64,000 nt of DNA from Tetrahymena elliotti 4EA. Its lineage: Eukaryota; Ciliophora; Oligohymenophorea; Hymenostomatida; Tetrahymenidae. The stretch's first letter is position 1. Each line of letters opens with the position of its first letter. The notes below the pieces were generated by a model. That model saw only the letters and a list, made by a program, of their open reading frames with translations, had not been told where the DNA came from and did no database searches. The translations under genes and the position numbers were made by a program. The DNA is taken from positions 603,122-667,121 of the forward strand of contig JH720337.1 in the NCBI GenBank assembly GCA_000231825.2. The letters run 5' to 3'. Of the stretch, positions 1-13,300 are shown one piece after another.

Positions 1-1513
1 TGACTTAATAGCTAACCTCTTATAGATACGACATATATCTTGATATATCAATAGCAAGAATAAGTTAATCTTTAGGTTTTAATTCATTTATTTTATTTAA
101 AGCAATATCTTCTATTTTTTTCCCTCTTCTGTAAAGTCATTTTTTCAATAAATTTTTTTATATCTAAAAGCAATCATTTTTACGTGGATGATCATAATTT
201 GCTTTTATTTTTATTGTTTCCATATTTCATTAAAAACCAAACATTATTTTTCGAATTTTTAAATATTTTTATGTTTAACATTCTTATTCTTTTTTTAAAC
301 TTCAAATATCAAAAATAAATTTTATTTTTCTTCAATAAAAAATATTTTTTCGCACTTAAAAAACTCTTTTGAAATTAAATAATTTGTGAATCAAACCTTC
401 TTAGTGAAAATTTATAGTAAAAATACGAAAATTTTTAGGACTAAGTTTCTTTATTCAATTATTAATATTTTTGTTATCCAAAAAAAATAAAATAAAAGAG
501 ATTAAATTTATACTATCTTTTTTTAAAATCTAATTTAAAAATATTTTTTCTAATTTCTTTTAATTTAAAAATTATTTGAAGTAGGTAGTTTGAATAAATA
601 TTTGAGCAATAAATATACTCTTTTTGTTAAATTGAAAAGGTATATTCTTATCTGTTTAAATCTTATTTAGTAAAGAAATATATTTTTTTTGTGCATGGCT
701 TAAAATATGAATAATCAATGTTATTTTTAAGAAACTTTAGAACATATTACTATTTATAAAAATACAAATCAGAAGAATCATCTCTTTTTTTGTAAAACAT
801 TACTGGTTCATTAAATCTGAGAAATGTTATTATTGTTATTTACAATCTATATTATTTTTATAAGCTTATCTATTATTATTTTTAGATAAAAATTATAATT
901 TGGTTAATTAAAAAAATGAAAATAAATTTGTTGTAAAATTAATTCTAAAAATGTATTTTTCAATCTTTCAATGAATTTTTTCAGATTAAAAAAATATGGT
1001 AAGGAATGTACAATTTTATAATATGATCAAATATTTTAAATGGTTATTACATGCTTGATTCAATTAACACATTTTGATATAGATGATATGTATATTATCT
1101 TGATTAAAATTAATATTTTGGCAGACTTTCATACTATTAAAGGCTGGCTTACAAAATATATGGCTAAAATGATAATTTAGATTTATAAAAATCCTATTGA
1201 TATGATAAAATCAATGATCAAAAATTGGAAAGAATTTCTAAAGAATGTTTCTTATTGATTGTTTTACATTAATTTGAAGCTAACTCAAATTAAATTTTTG
1301 TCTTATGGAAATTTTAAAAGCTAATATTTGTGTTGATAATTACATATATTAAAAAAAAATTATACAAGTAGGATATTAATCAAACCTCTACTCCTAAAAA
1401 AAGAAATTAGCTAAAAATATTAAGAAATAGCACAAAAAAAAAAATAAAACAAAACAGTATCAAATTCATTTTTAAGCATAAAAACTACAAGGCAAAGAGC
1501 AAATTGAAAAAGA
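1..1513. other. AT-rich spacer with one doubtful ORF
   Basis: Mostly homopolymeric A/T runs typical of ciliate intergenic DNA. With TGA as the only stop, a 72-codon ORF runs from ATG 1040 to TGA 1258 on the plus strand, and an open frame continues upstream to a possible splice acceptor (TTTTTTCAG near 985). Its product is rich in I, K and M and is not recognised. It could be a decayed exon or chance, since one stop codon makes ORFs of this size common. Nothing else is visible. Confidence 0.3.
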
Positions 1514-2890
1514 ATGGATTTTGGAGATTATGAAAATTAGTAATTTGTTAATTACCTGAATAGCTAAGATACTGAATACATCTCATAAGTAATGAGAAAT
1601 GAGATTTAGCAACTTAATATAAGAAGACAACAATAGTAATAAATAACTTAAAACATAAATTGGAGATCTGTGCTAGCAGCAAAAGAATTATTAGATGATG
1701 ATGAGAATAATTATCGTATGCCTATAGGCTTAACTCTTTTATCTCTTCTTAGAGTTATTTTAACTTTGTTCGTCCTCAGTCATTCAAGCGAAAGAAGCCA
1801 ATTTATATCTATTTTCACTTCAGTAGGTCTATTTAAGGATCTTCTTCAAATATTATATAATTACTTCCTTTTTAGGTAGATATAGAACTTGAAAAAGTAG
1901 CTTTATTCTCATTAATTTACAAGATAGCTCACTGGCTTCTTGAAACAAATAGAAAATAAAGATTTATCTTCTAAATACAAAAGCTCTTTGTTGGTTAATT
2001 TGATTTTAAACATCAATTCTTTCTTAAGATATTTTTCAAGATTAATTTAAGTAATTTCATGGGCCTTGTTTATCTATTCTATTTTTATTATTGCCGTAAC
2101 TAATGCACTGAAATAAGTATCTGGAATATCTATTCCTTTAATTATTATCTTTACATTTAATAATTACTGTATGATCATTGTCGTAATGGTCATGTCATTT
2201 TACACAGCCTTCTTTAATTTATTTAGCTTCTTAAAAACAATTCAAAACATTTTCTAAGTTAAGCTTAACAAATATAAAATTGCCTAGCTAATTAAGAAAC
2301 TACCATGTTAGAAATATGATAATATTAAAGATAAAGCATCTATTTCTTGTTGCTCAGTATGTCTAGTAGATTACACTTCTGGAGATTTAGTATTATAATT
2401 AAACTGCTCTACGCAACATCACTTCCACAAAGAATGCATTTTACAGTGGCTAGATATTAAATCTAATTGCCCTATATGTAGAAAGCTAGTATTTGAATCT
2501 TCTTTATAATCTTGTCATTAACCATCTGCTACTAGCTAGTCTAATAATAGCTAAGCTTCAAACTAACAACTTGAATAATTAAACTAAAATCAAAGTAATT
2601 AGACTCAAGTAGATTCATCTTAAATTTAATCTCTACGAAGTACAATATGCAGTGATTACCAAAGTTAATAATAACAAAATTCTGAAAATATAAGATAAAA
2701 AAGTAAATCAGACTCATAAACCCCTTCTGGTTAAAATATTTAAAAGATTGTTGAGTTCATCTAACAATTAAAATAAAATTAATAATTTTTAAATAATCTA
2801 CACAACTAGAACCCTAATTAATAAATTGTAGATATGATATAAGAGAACTTATCCTAACAAGATTTGTCTAATTAAATTTAAAATCAGTGA
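1514..2890 (+). CDS. Multi-pass membrane RING-H2 finger protein (probable E3 ubiquitin ligase)
   Basis: A single-exon ORF of 458 codons when TAA/TAG are read as Gln. An in-frame TGA at 1505 lies just upstream, so ATG 1514 is the first possible start. The N-terminal ~60 residues are polar and Q-rich. About four hydrophobic segments follow (residues ~65-85, 90-115, 170-195, 200-235). A RING-H2 finger sits at residues ~279-325: C-x2-C, then C-x4-HH-x2-H-x2-C, then C-P-I-C-R, with a Trp (QWL) between the zinc pairs. The C-terminal tail is Ser/Asn/Gln-rich. RING-H2 proteins with membrane anchors recruit E2 enzymes to ubiquitinate membrane or ER substrates. The domain call is firm; the substrate and membrane are unknown. 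Confidence 0.87.
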
Positions 2891-4077
2891 ATTTACTTAT
2901 AGTAAAAAATAATATTAAATTATAAAATATAAAAAACACCATTAAAATAACTTTATAAATGAATATATTAATAATTTATTAGTTTAAGCATTATATTTTT
3001 CTATTCATATTTTATTCAATCTTTTGTTTAAAATTAAAATTGAAATGATCTTTAAGAAATAGAATTGATTGTAATGTATTTATTTTAAAATTGAATCTAA
3101 ATTGTTTAATAAATTAATAATTTTCTCTTATAAAATAATAAACACCTTATCATTTTTACCATTTTTCTTCAATAATTTTTTTGATCTAAAAAAATAATCT
3201 TGAGATTTTATATTTTATCCTTTCCTAAAAATATTTTTTACATTTCCTCTAAAAAATTATTGAAGAAGTGGTATCTAAATAGAGAGATTTGTTTTTTTTA
3301 TTTTAAAAATATTTCATTTTTTTTCAACAATATTAAACATAAAATATTTTAAAATTAAATTTTCTTAATTGATTTCTTAAATATTTACATTAACCCTCAA
3401 TTTTTTCTAAAATCAAATATTTTTTAAAAAAGATAAAGAAGAAGAAAAAATTTATTACTCTTTTAATAGAACAAAAATAAATATTAGATATCACATTTAA
3501 TCACTTTTTCTTTCCTCTTTTTTTAGAGGAAGTTAATAACAATTAAAATATTACCTATTTGAATTATATAATAATTTAGGTTAACTAAATTAAGAATATT
3601 TATTTCTGAATAAATTATTTTATTTGAGTTGAAATTTCTATATACCTTAAGGTTAATACAACTTATCAAATTATTTATGAAATAAATACTAAAAGTTTAA
3701 TGAAATAATAAAAATAAGATTTTGCATTTAAAAAATGTTATAATCATTTAAATATTGATAGTGAAGAAATTATTTGGTCTCAATTACTTATTATTGTTAA
3801 ATTATTTGATATTAAGAAAATTAATAAATTTTTCTTTCTCATCAGTACAACAAAGTCATTTGATTAAGCTTAATAATTTTTACAAATTCATATTTTCTGC
3901 AAAATTTCATTTTTAAATTGGATGAGGGATAATGTATTTTGCTTTATTGATTTTTTTATTGTAGATAAATGATATAAAAAATTTAATAATTCTTATTTTT
4001 TTAGCTAAAACAACAAGTTATTTTTAAAAATATTATGGCTATTGTATTTAAATAAATGGCTTATAATTTAAATGCTT
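2891..4077. other. Intergenic AT-rich spacer
   Basis: No open frame with recognisable content on either strand. It holds A/T homopolymers and is presumably the 3' flank of the RING gene and the 5' flank of the zinc-finger gene. A fold-back element follows at 4076. Confidence 0.5.
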
Positions 4078-4191
4078 AACGAGAAAATAAACTTCTTATT
4101 TTCCCCTCAAATTTTAATAAGAAAATAACTATTGATTATTATTTTCTTAATAAAATTTTAGGGGAAAATAAAAATTAATTTTCTCGTTTAA
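4076..4191. repeat. Fold-back element bounded by TTAA
   Basis: The left arm (4078-4128) and right arm (4138-4188) are inverted copies with a few mismatches and small indels and a loop of about 9 nt. Both arms share the ends AACGAGAAAAT / ATTTTCTCGTT and an internal TTTTCCCC block. TTAA occurs at both outer edges (4076-4079 and 4188-4191). TTAA target duplication is the hallmark of piggyBac-type elements, so this may be a short non-autonomous element or a remnant. It lies 140 bp upstream of the zinc-finger gene. The fold-back is directly visible; the piggyBac link is inference. Confidence 0.6.
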
Positions 4192-4326
4192 AAAAAACCC
4201 TTGAAAATTATGAATTTTTGATTTGCACTTCAAATGCTTGGGGAATATAAATTGGTAGAAGAAGGATATCATAATTAAAATAATAATTAATTAAATACTA
4301 ATAAATAAATAAAAAAGAGTAAAAAA

Positions 4327-5562
4327 ATGAGAAAACCAATAGTAAAAAGGAAGAGACAACCTAAAAGAAACTTAGAATTAAATTATAAGTGTACGCTTTG
4401 CTAAAAACATTATAATAGCTAATCAGCTCTATACAATCATACTAAAAAAAGTCATTAAAAACAAACTACATGTCAAGGTTGTCAAAGAAACTATACTAGT
4501 GTGGCTTATCGAAAAATTCATTAAGAAAATACAGATAGATGCAAACAATTTCTAAACTAAGGTGATAACAGTAATGAAATATTTTCTGAGAATGATGAAG
4601 AAATTTAATTAGAAATTAATCTTGAAGAAGACAAAAGGCAAGTTGATTAATTAAGAAATATGATTGAAAAAGCAGTAATTTTTTTCGAATTGAAATTTAA
4701 ATTTATTTTACAAAGACAAAAATTTAATAAAAATAATAATTTAAAAAAGATATTTATTTTATTATTTTTGTTAAAAAAGAAACCTTTATTCAAATCTACA
4801 ATTCAATAAATTCAAGAGAATAATTCTATTGCTCATACAAATACACCTAGTCTTTTTTCTAATGAGGCTTACCTTTAATTTTCAAAAGCTATTCTTTGCT
4901 TTGGATGTTTAGATATTGATTATAATTTATTTTTTTAAGATTTGTAAAATAATTTCTCAGACAATTTAGACAATAATGAGTTTATGAAGAAAATTAAAGA
5001 CTTAAGTCAAAACTCAGACTAAACTAAGACTGATTTAAAAGAAATAGCTGTTTTCAAAATACTTAAACCTGATGACTATAAGAGCATTTTAAAATATTTA
5101 ACAGAGGAATATTTTTATTTTTTTAGAGACCAAGAAAAAGATAATTAAGACTCAAATGTGTTTACATTTCTGAAAGAATTTTAAAATAACATTTAAAAGA
5201 AAATTTGTCTAACATATCTAAACTCATTTAATAAAGCCAATTTATTTATTAAAGAAGAGCAAAACGTTTACTTTGATATTAAGAATTTTGATATGTAAGA
5301 TATTTTAAAGAAATTTTAAATTTCTGAGCAATATAATATGTTTATTGAATAAAGAAATTTTATTGAACCAATTATCTAATATCTCTTTTAATTTTTCAAT
5401 GATCAAGCTAAATAAGAGATTTTACATGTAATCTTACATGTTCCTAAAGACTTAGAAGAAATACTTGAAAAATACCAAATTTTTAGTTTTTTGATTTAAT
5501 TAAAAGGAAAAGATGCTTACTTTAAATTCATTGATTAAATTAATAAAATACTATAAATATGA
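4327..5562 (+). CDS. C2H2-type zinc-finger protein
   Basis: Single-exon ORF of 411 residues in the ciliate code, starting at ATG 4327 in the AAAAAATG context typical of these genes. A basic N-terminus (residues 1-20) precedes a canonical finger, C-x2-C-x12-H-x4-H (residues ~22-44). A second, degenerate finger, C-x2-C-x12-H-x6-C, follows at once. The remaining ~330 residues are acidic then hydrophobic/helical, with no domain I recognise. A role in nucleic-acid binding is inferred from the fingers alone. With only one classical finger, protein or RNA binding is equally possible. Confidence 0.75.
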
Positions 5563-5900
5563 TTATTTTCATGTCATTATTCTTGGATTTTTTTGTTAAA
5601 TAATTAGAATTCTCTCATTTAAATTCAAACTAAAATTAATTTTTTTATATATAGATATCTTAATAAAACACAAAAATTTTTGACTTTATTCAGATTATTT
5701 TTTATAAAAAATCTTTTGTATCAGATTTTAAAATGTGCTTGCTATTAAATTTTGATTTATTATAATAAGAAAATTCTTTGTTCAAAGATAATTGTTAATC
5801 AATTCATGATTGGTTTATTTTAGTCTGCAAAATTTTTTATTTAAGAATTAAGAAATTGATTTAATAGTTACATCACAATTATTTTCTTAAGCAAAATAAT
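5563..5900. other. Intergenic spacer
   Basis: AT-rich, with no coding signal or structure beyond homopolymer runs. It separates the zinc-finger and cyclin genes, both on the plus strand. Confidence 0.5.
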
Positions 5901-6650
5901 ATGAAGTTAATTGATTTATAAGAAAATGAAAGCAGTCCTTCCAAAATATCAAATTAAAGAAAAAAGGTCCTAAGACAAGAGATTGTGAAATTTATGTTGT
6001 CTGCTGCTTCCCACCTTAATATATCAACTAAAACTTTGGGAAAAGCGCTATATTTAGTTACAGTATTTGATATTTATGGTAAACATTTTGATTAGACTCT
6101 TTGCTGTATGTCAGCTATCTTTTTGGCATCTAAATTAGACGACAATTAGTTAGAAGTAGATAATTGTATTAAATAATACACACTTTTATCTCATAACTAA
6201 AGAAAATATCATAGAAAACTATCATTTGATTAATTAGAGACTGATGATGATTAATTAGAAATTCTCAAGATGAGTCTATTTGAGATGGAAACTGAATTAC
6301 TTGTATCTATAGGATTTAACCTTAAAATAAGAGTTCCCTAAGAATATTTAGAAATTTACTCAAAAAAATTTGTAAAATATATTGAAAAGCCTATATTTGA
6401 AACTGCCAATACTATACTTAATGATTCTTATTAACTTAATGTCTGTATAACTCATAGGCCAGATCATATAGCTATAGCTTGTTTGTATATATCAATGTCA
6501 CTATTTAAAAAGGCTGACCTTTAAATTAATAGCAAAACCTGGATAGATTTTATTTTAGTAGTTGATGATTAATACCCACTAAATATTTTCAAAAAGCTTT
6601 TAACTTAAATAAGCTCAATTTATGATGATACTACTAATTCTATTCTTTGA
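5901..6650 (+). CDS. Cyclin-fold protein (cyclin L/K/T-like)
   Basis: Single-exon ORF of 249 residues. Residues ~30-105 match a first cyclin fold: a helix ending in LGKALYL, then an 'S-A-I-F-L-A-S-K-L-D-D' segment equivalent to the conserved A-x(2)-F-L-A-x-K motif that carries the kinase-binding lysine. A later E-T-E-L-L-V-S-I-G-F-N-L segment followed by R-V-P is the usual boundary in transcriptional cyclins (C, K, L, T). The C-terminal half, with 'D-H-I-A-I-A-C-L-Y-I-S', resembles the second fold. Such cyclins partner CDK9/12/13/11-type kinases in transcription and splicing. Subfamily assignment is uncertain; the protein is short and lacks an RS tail. Confidence 0.8.
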
Positions 6651-7332
6651 TTCTAAAACATAAACACATACTTATATTATAAATAAAAAAAATAAAGATG
6701 AAATACAAATTTTTTCCATAATTTAAATTTGAAACATTTAATACTAAAAAATAAAAATTAAAAAATCTATTAAATTTTAAATAATGATTAAGTAATAATT
6801 GAGTTGAGTATCTTTATGTAGTTTATTTATATAATTTATGCTATTAAACATAAAAATTCTAAGATATTATATCTACTCTTCAAAGTATAAAGAGGAAAAT
6901 TAAGTATTCATTTTTAAGTTTTTGGATATAAAAAAATTTTGATTGGCTCTATTCATTATGGTATTTACTGCTAAGTATATTCTTTGATCCTAAAAACATG
7001 AATAAATTATTTTAAAATAAAAGGAATATTGGCAAATTGCAAATTTAGCATTCTTTAATAGTTTTTAAACTAGAAATTTTGAAGACCAAAAAATGAATAA
7101 TGAAAAAATAAATTCAATATTCAAAACATAATGATTAAATTTTATTATTGAGTGAGTATTTTTATGTACAATATACAAAATTTATACTTTTATAAATAAA
7201 AATTCTAAGAAAATATTTAGTAATGAGGAAAATTATATATTTATTTTTGTTTTAAATTGTTAAATTCTGTCAATCTTTTCTAATTAAGAGAGTTCAATTT
7301 TTAAGAAAAAAGTAACTTTTTTTCCTAAAAAA
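6651..7332. repeat. Convergent spacer with a diverged partial duplication of the cyclin 3' flank
   Basis: The cyclin 3' end and downstream DNA (about 6640-6870) recurs in diverged form at about 6975-7215. Shared landmarks in the same order are TATTCTTTGAT(T/C)CTAAAA, then ATAATGATTAA, then ATTGAGT-GAGTAT-TTTATGTA, then AAAAATTCTAAGA. The second copy has no coding capacity. The spacer separates the cyclin (+) from the large minus-strand gene, so it should hold both 3' processing signals. Confidence 0.5.
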
Positions 7333-10300
7333 TCACCACACTGTGGCTAATATTTGTTGGACATGAGTTAAATTAGCAACAATATTTTTTCTGTGTTACA
7401 TCTCTTCACTCATTTTTTCATTTTCATAGTATTAGATTTCTCCTGAGGACTATTTGTTATCTTCAGATTGTTATATTATTCCTATTTATATCTTATCAAT
7501 TTATCTTTAAATTTCACTTTAAGCGAATTGCAGTTCCTGAACTACTTCTGGCTTGTTAAACATAATTATGGCTTAGTTACACTTATAAAGTAAATTTTCA
7601 AACATTTAACAAATGATATCTTTTTATAGCAGATCATTAGAATCAGATGAAACTACAGAAATCATCAAAGCAGACATTTGATTTTCTTTAGCAGTATAAA
7701 ATACCTTACATTCACTAGAGATAGATACATTACAAAGTAATAATAATATCATTTCACTTAATTTTCCACTGTATTTTGTTTCTTACAAAATAGTAACCAA
7801 TGTATCAAATATATTCTTTTCAATCTTTATTTAATTAGTTTAAATCAATCAATCAATAAAAATGAATCAATCAATTTTACAAATAATCTTGAGTGTGAAT
7901 CTTGATAAAAAGACAATGCTAGCAAGAAGTGTACAAATGATTAGACAAAATAATTATTTGGGTTCCACTCTCTTTTTTTGTTCCAAACTAATTATTATCA
8001 TAATAAAAATATTATTAAATTTATCATTTAATATTGAGTTGATTTACTTTCAAATATTTTTTAGTTGACTTGATCAATAAACTTCTATCTATAATATACT
8101 TTTCTTATTTCTTCATGCTATCCTAAGACTTCTATGATTTTCATGCAATGTTTAAATTAGTTCTTAGTAATACCTTCCAACCTAAATTTATAAAAAATAT
8201 ATTTAATAAGCAATTATTATTAAGTTAATTATTGGTTTTACTTCAAAATGCTGGCTTGAATATCAGTCAATATTTGTTAAGAACGATTATCGACTAATCT
8301 TAGGCAAAGAATCTTTGAGAGTACTTTATGAGAGGAGAAATTAGTTAGCATTCTTGAATATGCATCAAAGTATTCATCCTAACAATTAAATTTAAATAAA
8401 TTTTAAGAAATTGAATGAAATAATAAATATTTTGTTTACTTCATTTCTAATTGATAATAATTGCAACTTGTAAAGTATTTCTAGAAGATTTGTAGATGAT
8501 TTTTAAAGTGTTTCCATTATTTTATCAAATTAGAAGGAATCATCTTCTTTATCACAAAATAGAGCCTTAAAAAGACGAATATAAAACAAGCAATCACTAG
8601 AATCAATTGGCTTTTCATTATATTTTAATGCTATATTTGTTTCCTTAGCAGTTTTTCCTTTAAAATAAATTTAATTATTAAATTATTTTACAAACAAAGA
8701 TAAAAATTTACTTTTTAAAGATTGCTTATTCTAGGTTGTAGTTACATTAAAAACTGTTTATGTCTCTACATTTATATAATCTAACACTGAGTAAAGTTCT
8801 TTGATAATGTCTTAGTAAAATCCAGAGCAAACAAAAGCTTACTTAGAGTAATTTGAGCATGAGAGAATACCCGATAAAGCAGATAATATATTATTTCTTT
8901 CTTGCTTAAAAGTTTAGAAATCGATTTCTTATTTGATGAAAAGATGATTTAACAGTTTGTATTGTCTATATGTTTGGAGGGATAAGTTTTCTCCTATTAT
9001 TTCTTAGTTAAAATCTTTTGAATCTATTAATTAACTTCCTTTTTATCTCCATCCACCTAAAAGTTATCCAATAAATTAGATACAAGTTCTTTTCATTTCA
9101 TCATTTTTAGATTAATCTATAATATATGAGAGAGATCTAAAGATGTTAATGTAATTTCCTATTTCACTTTCATCTGTAACTTTTTCTAATTAATTTGAGA
9201 GATTATATTTAAAAAAATAAGTTTGTAACGTAAAAAGAATACCTTTTATTTTTTCTTGCATACATTTGTTAATGCTAAATACAGTGATATCCTCATTAAA
9301 TATGATGCATGTATGGAGTAATTTTACTATTGAATTAACAGAATCATCAAGTGCTTTTTTATTTTTAAATGATGTCTAAAAGTAAGGTTCTATGTAAGAA
9401 TTTGAGATTGTTTTTAACCATTTAAGTAAATAACCAAGTAAATTTGTTCCATTTATCATGTAGTTTTATTAATTCTTATCTAAAGTAAGAATGAAAGTTA
9501 GGAAATTGCAAGTTAGAGAAACACTCATTAGTCTTTCTGAGTTAATTTATGATCTATCTCTTCCATCTGAAGGAGCAATTTTTCCTTATCTTTCATAAAA
9601 CTTTTTATCTAAAAGTTGAACAACCTTGTCAAATATCTCTAATTAGCTCATAATTGTAATAGATTTTTATCCATCTAGTCTAGTTATTCTATATAATAGA
9701 CTAATTGCATTTGCATAGAAAATCTCTGGTGCTCCCTCTTTTTCGATCATGAATTTAACATGAGAAATAAGATTTTTACCATTAATTATATTTATCACTT
9801 CTGATATTTCAAATCTGGTTTCAACTTCTCTTGGATTTTTATATTCTCCATCTTACTCCTCTTATGAAATATCTCTATCATTTTCTTCATTTTATTCAAA
9901 ATCACTCTCTTCTTCATATATTTGCAAGGCTCTTGTTAATACTCTTGCAGCACATATTACTACTCCAAAAGCTTCATTAGGAGACATAACAACATCTACA
10001 GCAAGCTCAACTATTGATTTATAAATCTTAAGAACTTTAGGCTCTATTAAATGCAAAAGAATATTCCAGCTCAAAACACGAATCTATCAAAAAAAAATAA
10101 ATTAATCAAAATAAATAAATGTATGTTATATTTTTACCTAAGTGCATCTGTCATCAGTATATTTCAATATCCACCCTAATGTGCTGGCTTTAAGGAGATT
10201 TTTCTTTGAGGCGACTAAAGTAGAGCGTTGCATAGCTTCATTTATATATTAAGAACTGCTAAAAAGACTCAAATATTTAAGGAAGAAAACAAGTATATTT

Positions 10301-13300
10301 TTTAATTTAGATTTGTACATAAACTCAAAAGTTGGCTTATACATAATTAGAAGTTACTCCATAATATACTTCATGAAAGAATTAATATCAAAGTCAAGAG
10401 ATTCAGGTTATTCAAGGAGAACTGTCTAAAATTTAACAAGTGTATCAAAATAGCTTTAATTGTGAGGGAATGCATTGAAGAATTTCATCATAAGATCCAT
10501 GAAATTTTACTTTAATATCTTCTTTGTTAAAACATGTTTTAATTTAGGATCAGCCTATTTATGAATAAACTTTTAAAAGGTAATAAGACATTAGAAAAAT
10601 GGAACAATCATTTTTGCCTTATCTTTTAAGTTTAAAGTAGGAATTTAATAAACATAGCTAAGAGTAGTGGTTGATAAAAACGATATTATATCATGTATGA
10701 GAGTATTTAATGGAATGTTATATTTATATTCATTTACATCAGTCTCTTTCAATATATGCTTAATTATTGTGTAAACATAATTTACATGCATTTAAGAGTA
10801 TTCGCTACTTAAAATCTTTATAAATAGCTCACAAACAAATCCTGTAAATAATTCTTCAGTTCGATTTGCTTGTGTTAATCCACAGTAATAGTCAAACCAT
10901 TAAGTTAAAATTCCAAATCCTTTTTAATATTCTTGCTGGGCTATATTATCATTTGTATATTAAACAATAAAAGATTTTTATAAATCAGTGACATTTTTAG
11001 AATATAATTAGTCAGCGCTTTAAGCTTCTAAATATTTTTGAACATAGTAATCTTCAAAATCATTTAATGGGTAAATTTTCCAAATTTCTACAATGTTATC
11101 ATCAATACTTTTATAAGACAAATTAATTTTGAAGTCTATGTACTATTCTTTCAAAAGAATATGAGAATAAAATTCATTGAATTCTTATTTCAAGCTGAAT
11201 TTCTCTTAAATATTTCTGTAATACAGATAATTGTTATTCAGGCATAAAGCATATAATAATTTTAATGAATAATATCTTAAATCTTTTTCTGAGCTAACCA
11301 AATTAGTTAACAAACTATACTTGAGACTTGCTTACTTAGCAGGAGATAGGCAAAGCAAAAACTAAAATAAATTAAAAAAAAATTTAGAATAGAAAAAATA
11401 TGCTAAAATTATCTACGTCAAATCTTAATTTTGCAAATTATTTAAAATTGCACAAAAAGGCAGAAAGGAGTGCTAACATGCTTGTTCTTAATTGGATTGA
11501 AGGTGAAGCTTCAATTACAGATATTGAGTATTGAATTAAGAGTTTAATAAGATCCTAAATTTCTTGTTATACATATTACTTTGATTCTAAATAAGTCAAT
11601 TTTTCTATTAATTATTCAACTGCTGATTGTTTTAATTTTATTTCAACATTTTCACCAATTATCACCTAAAAAGTTTAAATATTTTAGTTAGATACTTTTA
11701 AATGAAATTAATTACTTAATATAGGTTTGAAACATCCTCTAAGTTGACCTAGATATTTTTCTTTGAATTAAATTATAAGCTTTTATCAAAATAGTTAATA
11801 AGATTTTATTCTTCATTAAGAAAAGGTGCAAGAATATCCTCATAGTTGGCTTGTTCGTCCTTCTTATGCTCAATTAAAAGACGAGCTACAAAGTGTGTTG
11901 TATCTCTTTGCAAGTAAGTGTTTCTTAAAAGTTACTCATTTCTTAATATTGCATATGCTTTTTTTCTGATAATAGGGTGTTTACTAAACAAATCTAATGT
12001 GATCAAATGAACCCATGATTCTTCACTTTTATTTCTCAAAATATCTGTTAATAACTCAGCATTTTTAGATATAGATTCATTTTCAGCATATTGCAACTAA
12101 TTGAAAACAGAAATAAATCTATAGATGTGATCAATAACACCAACATCATTACTTTATTTGAAGTAAATAGTGCAGAATTAATGAATAATCTGTAAAATGA
12201 TAGATATATTTTCTTCTTTTGACAAACCGGCCAAGATTAATTAGCTTGCAAAGTAAGGGTCTAAAAGAGATTAGCAAATAAGGTTTTACAAAGAAAATTA
12301 TTACCCTGATTTAGTGTTGATAAATCTGTTAGATCTATTTATGTAGTTTAACTAGAATAAAAAGAATACTATTTAAAAAATGTTTAATTTCTAAAATTTA
12401 TTACGATTTCTTAAAATACAAGGTGTGATAGTTTTGTTGGAATGTTTGCTAATTAGATGAAGTACTTTCTAACATCTTAGTAGTACAAATCTCCACTAGG
12501 CTTAGTAGGTTTCTCTGCAATAGTGTATAATAAAGTATCTAAATAGAGCTCTTTTAAATAGTAAATCATTTAATTTCAATTTCAATTTCATTTTAATTTA
12601 CTTGGATATTTGGTTTGATTTGTAAAGGGTAAAGCTTAAACTAGCTTAGAAAGATTTTCAACAAATAATTAATACTCCTTCAATTAAATAAACCCGACTC
12701 CTTCTGCATATTAGTTTATCTCATTATCAAATTTTTTAAGTATTTCAAGAGATTCAAGGAGAGATTGCAACTAAATATTAAATATTTTTTTAACAGATAA
12801 TTTGAAGAAATAAAAAATTATTTACTTTTCTGTCTGATTAAATATTGGATTTACCAAATATATCTACATAGGCATAAAGCTCATCAAATTATTTCTTAGA
12901 ATAAATGCATCTTAGTTGAGGATTGAAAATGTAGAAGTAAAGTTAATCAAGAAGTTTGTTAGACCCTTCATTTGAATAGTCTTCAGGCTTTAAAACACAA
13001 AATAAATTTCTAATTTGTATTAAAAAACAAAGATTAGATAAGTCTTCATAAATTTCTGCTCTCTTTTATTCAATCACCTTTTGTTTTATAAATTTTGTTT
13101 GTTTTTTAAAAATATTTTATCTAAAAACTATTTACAATAGAAAACTTTGAAAGAATTTCAAAAAGCAATGATCTGGTAGAAGGTAAATTGATAGTTTTAA
13201 AATAATTTAATGCAGAAGTGACTTCTGAAAGAAGAGAACATATCAAACCAACAAATAAATTAGATTTTATATTTTCAAAAGTTCCACTACAAATGAATTC

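Noticed and set aside
11362..11416. Possible 55-nt intron in the rotatin-like gene (GTAGATAA...TTATTTTAG)
   Set aside because: The frame is open straight through, while removing 55 nt would shift it; read-through is the better model.
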